From: an uncultured Pelagibacteraceae bacterium
Lineage (GTDB): Bacteria > Pseudomonadota > Alphaproteobacteria > Pelagibacterales > Pelagibacteraceae
Direction of reading: 5' to 3'
Assembly (NCBI GenBank): GCA_902560685.1
Contig: CACEMT010000008.1
Location: forward strand, 1 to 50,466
DNA: 50,466 nucleotides
Under the pieces are notes generated by a model, which saw only the letters and a list, made by a program, of their open reading frames with translations, searched no databases and had not been told where the DNA came from. Positions 44,748 through 50,466 of the stretch are shown here, piece after piece. Both the position numbers and the translations under genes were made by a program. Within the stretch, counting starts at the first letter, position 1, and each line of letters starts with the position of its first letter.

Positions 44748-46445
44748 ATGATTAACTTATTAAAAAAATTAATGAATAATAAAAATATAGATGGATATAT
44801 AATACCTAAAAATGATGAATTTTTTTCAGAATATTCTTATCCAAACAGATTAAAATTGATCTCCAACTTTTCTGGATCAGCAGGATTGGCTATAATCTTA
44901 AAAGATAAAAATTTATTATTTGTTGATGGAAGATACACTTTACAGGCAAGTATTGAGTGTGGAAAAAATTTTAAAATATTTGAAATTCCGAAAGTAAGAC
45001 CTTTTGAAGTAATTAAAAAAATAAAACACAAACTTACATTGGGATTTGACCCTAAATTATTCACTGAAATTAGTTTAAAGGCTAATTTTAAAAATATTTG
45101 TAATTTAGTTCCAGTTAATAATAATCTAGTTGATGAAATTTTTTATTTAAAAAATAATAATAAAATAAAAGAATTTTATTGTTTAAATAAAAATATAGCA
45201 GGTGAAACAATATCTTCAAAATTAAATAGATTATCCTCAATACTCAAGAAGAAAAAAATAAATAATATATTTATAAGTGCACCTGAAAACTGTGCTTGGC
45301 TATTAAATATTAGAGGTTTCGATAATCCAAATAGCCCTATTCCAAATTGCCAATTAATTATTAATAACAAACAAATATATTTTTTTTCTGATATTAGTAA
45401 AATAAATAAAATTAAAAATTCAATTAAATATAAAAAAATTAAATTTTATGAATTTAAAGAATTTCCAAAAGTAATTAATAAGTTAAAAGGAAAAAATTTT
45501 TCTATTGATAGAAATAGTTGTTCAATTTTTAATAAAAGTATTATTTTTTCAAAATTTAATATCATAAATGATATTGATCCTTGTTATTCTTTGAAAGCGA
45601 TAAAGAATAAAACTGAAATTAAAAATATGATTAATACACATATATCAGATGGTGCAGCTTTAACAAAATTTTTATATTGGATAAAAACTAAAAAAAAATT
45701 AAATTTAACTGAAATAGATGCGGAAAAAAAATTAGAAAATTTTAGAAAAAAGAATAAAAATTTCTTATATCCTAGTTTTAATACGATTGCAGGATCTGGT
45801 CCAAATGGAGCAATAATTCATTATAGAGCAAATAAAAAAACAAATAGAAAAATAAAAAAAAATGATATTTTTCTTTGTGACTCAGGAGGGCAGTATAAAT
45901 ATGGGACAACTGATGTAACTAGGACTGTATGTTTCTCAAATCCCAAATCTAAAATTAAAAATATTTTTACTAGAGTTTTAAAAGGTCATATTGCCGTTTC
46001 AAATACTAACTTAAATAAAATTAATACTGGAGAAAAAATAGACAAAAGAGCAAGAACATTCTTAAAAAAAATTAATCTAGATTATAGCCATGGTACAGGG
46101 CATGGTGTTGGATATTTCTTAAATGTGCATGAAGGACCCCAATCAATATCTAAATTTAACAATGTAAAAATAAGACCAGGCATGATTGTAAGTAATGAAC
46201 CTGGTTACTATAAAGAAAAAAAATTCGGTATTAGAATTGAAAATTTAATTTACGTTAAAAAAAATAAAAAAAATATTCAATTTAAAAATCTTACTTTAGC
46301 TCCAATTGATAAAGATTTAATTAATTTTAAAATGTTAAGCTCAAACGAAAAAAAATATCTACATAATTATCATTTAGATGTTTATTCAAAGATTTCAAAA
46401 TACTTAAATAAAGGCGAAAAAAAATGGCTTTCAGATTTAATTTAA
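44748..46445 (+). CDS. Aminopeptidase P family metallopeptidase (M24)
   Basis: The 565-residue Xaa-Pro aminopeptidase has two creatinase-type N-terminal domains and a C-terminal pita-bread metallopeptidase fold. Metal ligands are visible: two Asp in LCDSGGQYKYGTTDVTRT, a His in HGTGHGVGYFLNVHEGP, a Glu in VSNEPGYY, and a Glu in GIRIEN. It would cleave the N-terminal residue before proline during peptide recycling. It follows uvrD by 7 bases and overlaps ligA tail-to-tail by 9 bases. Confidence 0.93.
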   Translation: MINLLKKLMNNKNIDGYIIPKNDEFFSEYSYPNRLKLISNFSGSAGLAIILKDKNLLFVDGRYTLQASIECGKNFKIFEIPKVRPFEVIKKIKHKLTLGFDPKLFTEISLKANFKNICNLVPVNNNLVDEIFYLKNNNKIKEFYCLNKNIAGETISSKLNRLSSILKKKKINNIFISAPENCAWLLNIRGFDNPNSPIPNCQLIINNKQIYFFSDISKINKIKNSIKYKKIKFYEFKEFPKVINKLKGKNFSIDRNSCSIFNKSIIFSKFNIINDIDPCYSLKAIKNKTEIKNMINTHISDGAALTKFLYWIKTKKKLNLTEIDAEKKLENFRKKNKNFLYPSFNTIAGSGPNGAIIHYRANKKTNRKIKKNDIFLCDSGGQYKYGTTDVTRTVCFSNPKSKIKNIFTRVLKGHIAVSNTNLNKINTGEKIDKRARTFLKKINLDYSHGTGHGVGYFLNVHEGPQSISKFNNVKIRPGMIVSNEPGYYKEKKFGIRIENLIYVKKNKKNIQFKNLTLAPIDKDLINFKMLSSNEKKYLHNYHLDVYSKISKYLNKGEKKWLSDLI

Positions 46446-48242
46446 TAGATCTTCCCATTCTGATTGCTTGATTACTTTTACTCTCAAATCATTGGCTTGT
46501 TTAATTTTTTTTGCAGTAGCCTTTTCTCCTATAACTAAATAATCAAGATTTTTTGTTACATTACTTAATATTTTACCAGAATTTTGTTCTGTAAGAGATT
46601 TGGCTTCAGCTCTACTTATTTTTATAAGCTTACCAGTAAACATAAATGTTTTATTTTTAAGCTTACCTTCTTTGCTTTGTTTTATATCGTTGATATTCAT
46701 TTCGGAAACTAATTTTTTAATCACATTTATGTTTATTTCATCTGAAAAAAATTTTTTTAGTGAATTGATTTGTGTTTCTCCAATTCCATCGATATTGCTT
46801 AATAAGTCAAATTTAAAGTTTTTTGTCATTTTGGAAAAGTTAGTTTTTGATTGAAAATATTGTGCTAATAGTTTTGCGTTTTCCTGGCCTATATGCCTTA
46901 TACCTAATGAATATATAAATTTGTCTAAACCAATATTTTTTGATTTTTCAATAGCTTCTTTAAGATTTAATGATGATAAACTTCCCCAACCTTCTAAAAT
47001 CTCAATTTTTTTATAATCTAAGTTAAATATATCCTGAGGAAATTTTAAAAATTTTAATTCCCAAAATTTTTCAACAACTTTTTTCCCTAAACCTTCAATA
47101 TTTAAGGCTTCTTTTGAAACAAAATGTTTAATTTTTTCTATTGCTATTTTTTCACATTTGTAACCTTCACTAGAGCATCTTTGTACAGCATCGAATTTTT
47201 TAGTATTTTTATTGTAATCTTTGATAATTTTTGAACCACAAGATGGGCATTTTTTTGGGAAAGCAAATTTTTTATAATTTTCTGCTCTCTTTTTCAAATC
47301 TACTGATAATACATGGGGTATTACATCACCTGCTCTTTCAATCTTAACTACATCACCAATCCTTATATCTTTTCTAGTTATTTCCTCTTCATTATGAAGA
47401 GTTGCATTTGAAACTACTACGCCTCCAATATTAACAGGATTAACTTTAGCAACAGGTGTGATTGCGCCAGTTCTACCAATTTGAACTTCAATATTTAATA
47501 TTTTTGAAAATGAACTATTCGCTGAAAATTTATGCGCAATGGCCCATCTAGGCGCATTTGCAACAAAACCTAATCTTTTTTGTAAATCAATATTATTTAT
47601 TTTGTAGACTAATCCATCAACATCAAAATCTAAATCATGTCTTCTTTTTTCAAATTCTTTATGATTTTTAATCAAATTATCAATACCTTTAACTACACAA
47701 TTTAATTTATTTACTTCAAAACCCCAGGTTTCGAGTAAAGCTAAAAATTCTGACTGTTTTTTAAATGATGAAGTTGTCGTAAATCCATATGTGTATGCAA
47801 TAAATTTTAATGGAATCTTTTTTGTTTCATTTGGGTCTTTTTGTCTTAAAGAACCTGAGGCAGCATTTCTTGCATTTGCAAATCTATCTTTTATTTTTTC
47901 GAAATCTTTTTTTCCAATATAAACCTCACCTCTTATATCAATATCTTTTGGGAAGTCTTTATTATGTATTTTTTTTGGAATACTTTTTATAGTTTTAAGG
48001 TTTTCAGTAATTATTTCTCCTTCTACTCCATCTCCACGAGACACTCCCAAAACCAAAGAGTTGTTCTTATATGTCAATGATGCTGAAATACCATCTATCT
48101 TTGGCTCCACACTATACTCAATATTATTTTTTAAATTCTTTGTATTTAAAAAATTAGAAATTTTCTTTTCAAAATTTATGAGGTCTTCTTCATCGAAAGC
48201 ATTAGATAAAGATAACATTTTTATTCTATGTTTTGATTTCAA
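46437..48242 (-). CDS. ligA: NAD-dependent DNA ligase LigA (N-terminus missing in this frame)
   Basis: The intact open frame gives 601 residues that contain the adenylation site (Lys48 in VEPKIDG), ARNAASGSLRQKD, the OB fold with GRTGAITPVAKV, a four-cysteine zinc finger (CPSC ... CSSEGYKC), helix-hairpin-helix motifs, and a C-terminal BRCT domain (FMFTGKL). Its first residues (TTG start, KHRIKMLSLSNAF) correspond to about residue 73 of a normal ligase. The NAD-binding Ia part lies just upstream out of frame (next entry). A full gene would span 46437-48460 and encode about 673 residues. Confidence 0.93.
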   Translation of the reverse strand: MKSKHRIKMLSLSNAFDEEDLINFEKKISNFLNTKNLKNNIEYSVEPKIDGISASLTYKNNSLVLGVSRGDGVEGEIITENLKTIKSIPKKIHNKDFPKDIDIRGEVYIGKKDFEKIKDRFANARNAASGSLRQKDPNETKKIPLKFIAYTYGFTTTSSFKKQSEFLALLETWGFEVNKLNCVVKGIDNLIKNHKEFEKRRHDLDFDVDGLVYKINNIDLQKRLGFVANAPRWAIAHKFSANSSFSKILNIEVQIGRTGAITPVAKVNPVNIGGVVVSNATLHNEEEITRKDIRIGDVVKIERAGDVIPHVLSVDLKKRAENYKKFAFPKKCPSCGSKIIKDYNKNTKKFDAVQRCSSEGYKCEKIAIEKIKHFVSKEALNIEGLGKKVVEKFWELKFLKFPQDIFNLDYKKIEILEGWGSLSSLNLKEAIEKSKNIGLDKFIYSLGIRHIGQENAKLLAQYFQSKTNFSKMTKNFKFDLLSNIDGIGETQINSLKKFFSDEININVIKKLVSEMNINDIKQSKEGKLKNKTFMFTGKLIKISRAEAKSLTEQNSGKILSNVTKNLDYLVIGEKATAKKIKQANDLRVKVIKQSEWEDLLN

Positions 48243-48460
48243 AAAATTTTTTGAAGGCTTATATCCAACTGAAGCGGAGGGAGACAGCTTGCTTTTTAAA
48301 AAGTTATATTTTTTTTCTAGATTTAAGATTTCTCTTTTTTAAAATATCAAATTTTTCATCTGAAATTGTAGGACTATTTTTGTCATAATAAAGCTTATTA
48401 TGTTTATGAAATTCTTCTATTTTTTTCTAAGTATTTTTTGTTTACATTTTTACTACTCAT
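48243..48460 (-). pseudogene. ligA: Frameshifted 5' part of ligA
   Basis: Reading from ATG 48460, the frame gives MSSKNVNKKYLEK and then shifts. Moving one base at the seven-T run 48420-48426 restores LEKIEEFHKHNKLYYD and SPTISDEKFDIL; a second one-base shift at the six-T run 48335-48340 restores KREILNLEKKY and continues into the 601-residue frame. The recovered segments match the LigA Ia domain (H-N-YY and D-A-E-YD-like patterns). Both shifts are single extra bases in homopolymers, so sequencing or assembly error is the first suspect; true decay or transcriptional slippage cannot be excluded. Confidence 0.85.
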
Positions 48461-48465
48461 ATTTT

Positions 48466-49305
48466 TTACTTAAGTAGTGATTTTATTTTTTCTAAGGTTA
48501 TAAATTTTTTTTTTCTTTTTTTTACTTTTATTTTTTTATTATAATTTTTGTTAAATATTTTATAAGATTCTTGGTACCATTTACTAGATTGATAATTATA
48601 ACCTAATAGTGATGCATATTTTTTAGATTCATCAATCATTCCAATTTTATAATGCAATTCAACTAATCTATGCAGGGCCTCTTCAATAAATATTGTTCTT
48701 TCATAATTTTCTAAAACTTTTTTATATCTATTTATTGCAGGTATCCATTTTTCTCTCTCAATATAATATCTGGCCAAATACATTTCTTTGCTTGCCAGTA
48801 TTTCCTCAATTAACTCAAGTTTATATTCAGAGTCTATTGCAAAATCTGATTTGGGATAGTCTTTTATAACTATTTCAAAATTTTTTTTTGCATCTTCAAT
48901 TACTTTTAAATCTCTTTTTTCATCAACAATTTGATCATAATAACAAATGCCAAGAAGATAATAAGCATAACCTACTCTTTCATGACTTGGGTAAGTTTCT
49001 AAAAATCTTTCAAGTTCTCCTATGGCATTTGAAAAGTATTCCTGTGAATAATAAGAATATGCTGACATCAAAGATGCTCTTGGAGCCCACTTTGATTGTG
49101 GAAATAAAATTTCAGCTTCATTAAATTTTTTTGCAGCTACTAAAGCATCACCTAATTCTAAATTTTTAAGCCCTGCATTGTAGGCTTGGATCATTTGAAG
49201 GTCTATACTTGTTTCCTCTATTACAGAAACTTCTTTCTTTTCATTTTTACATGAGGTCAAAAATAAAATAAAAATAATTAAAATATATTTTAGATAATTT
49301 TTCAT
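48466..49305 (-). CDS. bamD: Outer membrane assembly lipoprotein BamD
   Basis: The 279-residue lipoprotein belongs to the BAM complex that inserts beta-barrel proteins in the outer membrane. The lipobox is LTSC with Cys19. Several TPRs follow: AYNAGLKNLELGDALVAAKKFNEAEILFP, then YSQEYFSNAIGELERFLETYPSHE with AYYLLGICYYDQI (the family hallmark), described as patterns. It lies between lpxC and ligA, an order known in alphaproteobacteria apart from the absence of recN, which usually sits between bamD and ligA. Confidence 0.92.
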   Translation of the reverse strand: MKNYLKYILIIFILFLTSCKNEKKEVSVIEETSIDLQMIQAYNAGLKNLELGDALVAAKKFNEAEILFPQSKWAPRASLMSAYSYYSQEYFSNAIGELERFLETYPSHERVGYAYYLLGICYYDQIVDEKRDLKVIEDAKKNFEIVIKDYPKSDFAIDSEYKLELIEEILASKEMYLARYYIEREKWIPAINRYKKVLENYERTIFIEEALHRLVELHYKIGMIDESKKYASLLGYNYQSSKWYQESYKIFNKNYNKKIKVKKRKKKFITLEKIKSLLK

Positions 49306-49344
49306 TTCTAAATTCTTAACAGAAATTAGAAAAAATTGTAATTA

Positions 49345-50265
49345 TTATGCTATAGATTTTAATACTGATTTGTTGATATATGTGTGTGGAAGAGATTTTT
49401 CCTTTATTTCAAATATTGAAAAATTATTTTTATCCTTAAATACTTCTCTTAACAATTTATTTGTTAGGCTGTGTCCACCTTGAGAGCATTTTAATGAACC
49501 TATTATTTTGTATCCAGAAAGATACAAATCTCCCATGCAATCAAGAATTTTGTGATTTACAAATTCTAGATTATTTCTCAAGCCTCCATCGTTTAGAACT
49601 TTATCTCCTTTTACTACAATTGCATTATCAAGACTTCCACCTTTTGCTAAACCGATATTTCTAAGTTTTTCTACATCCTCATATAAACAAAATGTTCTTG
49701 AATTATAGATGTCTGACAAATCATTTTCATAAACATTTATTTTATTTTTTTGGTTGCCTATTAAAGATTTCATATATTTTATTTCAAAATCTATATCTAA
49801 ACTTACATTTGATTTATCAATCTCTATATATTTTGAACCATCTTCAATTTGAATCTTATTTAAAATTTTAATTAGTTTAATTGGTACTTCACTAATTTTG
49901 AAGCCAACTTCTAGAAATTTTTCAACAAAGTTTTTTGCTGAACCATCAAGTATAGGCACTTCCTGCGAGTTAATTTCTATTAATGCATTATCTATACCTA
50001 GGCCATAAAGTGCTCCCATTAAATGCTCAATGGTAGAAACTGAAACTCCATATTCATTTGATATAGTAGTGCACAAAGTTGCATTTGAAACATTATACAC
50101 ATTAGGAACAACTATGTTATTGTCCTTTAAATCTGTTCTTTTAAATAAAATTCCTGTGTTCGGCTCTGATGGTAGTATGTTTATTGAAACTTCCTTTCCA
50201 GTATGAAGTCCAATACCATTAAACTTAACATTCGAATTTAAAGTTTTTTGACTAAGAAGTGACAT
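49345..50265 (-). CDS. lpxC: UDP-3-O-acyl-N-acetylglucosamine deacetylase
   Basis: LpxC carries out the committed step of lipid A synthesis. The 306-residue zinc enzyme has FNGIGLHTGKEVSINI (16-31), STIEHLMGALYGLGIDNALIEI with the first zinc His, VPILDGSAKNFV, and the HKILDCMGDLYL motif with His and Asp zinc ligands near 236-241, followed by the general-base region GGHSLTNKLLRE. Its presence means the organism makes lipid A. It is followed by bamD after 39 bases. Confidence 0.96.
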   Translation of the reverse strand: MSLLSQKTLNSNVKFNGIGLHTGKEVSINILPSEPNTGILFKRTDLKDNNIVVPNVYNVSNATLCTTISNEYGVSVSTIEHLMGALYGLGIDNALIEINSQEVPILDGSAKNFVEKFLEVGFKISEVPIKLIKILNKIQIEDGSKYIEIDKSNVSLDIDFEIKYMKSLIGNQKNKINVYENDLSDIYNSRTFCLYEDVEKLRNIGLAKGGSLDNAIVVKGDKVLNDGGLRNNLEFVNHKILDCMGDLYLSGYKIIGSLKCSQGGHSLTNKLLREVFKDKNNFSIFEIKEKSLPHTYINKSVLKSIA

Positions 50266-50330
50266 TAAGAATGTTTACACTTTTAAATAGTTCAAAAAAA
50301 TTCAACAAATGTTACAAGAAAATACGATAA

Positions 50331-50466
50331 TTAATTAATCAAATTGAATAACTTTTCAAAAAATCCCTGATTTCTTGGTTTTTTGGGTACAAAATTGACC
50401 TCTTGGGATTTACTCATTTCAATAAAATTAAAAGCAGACTGGCAAATGCTTTGTGAACTTTCTTCA
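50331..50466 (-). CDS. C-terminal end of an unidentified gene (possible cell-division protein)
   Basis: An open frame enters from the right edge and ends at TAA 50331-50333, giving 44 residues that finish with RNQGFFEKLFNLIN. In alphaproteobacteria lpxC often follows ftsZ, so a division gene is expected here. The tail does not show the conserved FtsZ C-terminal peptide; its amphipathic FFEKLFNLI looks more like a membrane-targeting helix such as that of FtsA. The identity is left open. Confidence 0.5.
   Translation of the reverse strand, partial: EESSQSICQSAFNFIEMSKSQEVNFVPKKPRNQGFFEKLFNLIN

Noticed and set aside
46600..46854. 84-codon rightward open frame inside ligA
   Set aside because: It is antisense to the BRCT and HhH part of ligA and has no independent evidence.
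1..50466. Search by eye for tRNA, rRNA, CRISPR arrays, insertion sequences and prophage genes
   Set aside because: No T-loop-like GGTTCGAATCC segments, regularly spaced repeats, transposase or phage structural motifs were seen; covariance-model searches could not be run.

Overview
The window is about 50.5 kb of very AT-rich, gene-dense DNA that reads as a streamlined marine alphaproteobacterium of the SAR11 (Pelagibacterales) type. The evidence is the low GC content, the very short or overlapping gene junctions, a proteorhodopsin next to a ferredoxin and a ferredoxin reductase, alphaproteobacterial family forms (single-cysteine DksA, serC of the methanosarcinal/alphaproteobacterial type, eukaryote-like NADP isocitrate dehydrogenase), and the lack of insertion sequences, prophage, CRISPR arrays, tRNA or rRNA genes. 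No stretch longer than about 300 bases lacks a gene; the longest gap is the 211-base divergent region between proteorhodopsin and prpE.

Layout. 1-3193: 5-oxoprolinase genes (pxpB and pxpC leftward, pxpA rightward), then a secreted TPR protein and a TerC-like membrane protein. 3190-10027, leftward: psd, pssA, a GT8-like glycosyltransferase, rlmE, a guaB without CBS domains, a small TPR protein, guaA and panB, with gaps of 0-40 bases. 10104-16607: icd (rightward), alaS, recA and tolC. 16608-20203: D-glycerate 3-kinase, a GFA-fold protein and a secreted nuclease (leftward), diverging from umuDC, whose promoter carries a perfect GAAC-N7-GAAC box. 20196-26233, leftward: TrpB2-like enzyme, DUF1015 protein, serC, serA (short form) and an alginate-lyase-like secreted protein. 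26311-31152, leftward: ArnT/PMT-type glycosyltransferase, an unlisted 37-residue membrane peptide, a GT2 glycosyltransferase, a PhyH dioxygenase, a fluoroacetate-dehalogenase-like hydrolase and a TauD-like dioxygenase. 31232-36894: dksA, a GST, ferredoxin reductase, ferredoxin, blue-type proteorhodopsin, prpE and an SMR transporter. 36933-46445: a small secreted protein, dihydroorotase, ygfZ, a MazG-like protein, fumC, an AsmA-like protein, uvrD and aminopeptidase P. 46437 to the end, leftward: the 3' end of an unidentified gene, lpxC, bamD and a ligA whose 5' end is broken by two homopolymer frameshifts.

How the genes fit together. Glycerate 3-kinase, SerA and SerC form most of a route from glycerate through 3-phosphoglycerate to phosphoserine; no serB is visible, and a DUF1015 protein sits just upstream of serC. 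PR, ferredoxin and its reductase are a light/redox neighbourhood. recA and umuDC share a LexA-type operator motif, which suggests a working SOS regulon. The GT2 and PMT-type enzymes look like a polyprenyl-phosphate-sugar synthase and user pair. The PhyH, dehalogenase-like and TauD-like trio looks like a small catabolic cassette with an unknown substrate. I found no clearly new defence or mobile system; the most unusual items are this cassette, the SOS operator pair, the CBS-less IMP dehydrogenase, the serC/DUF1015 pairing and the frameshifted ligA.
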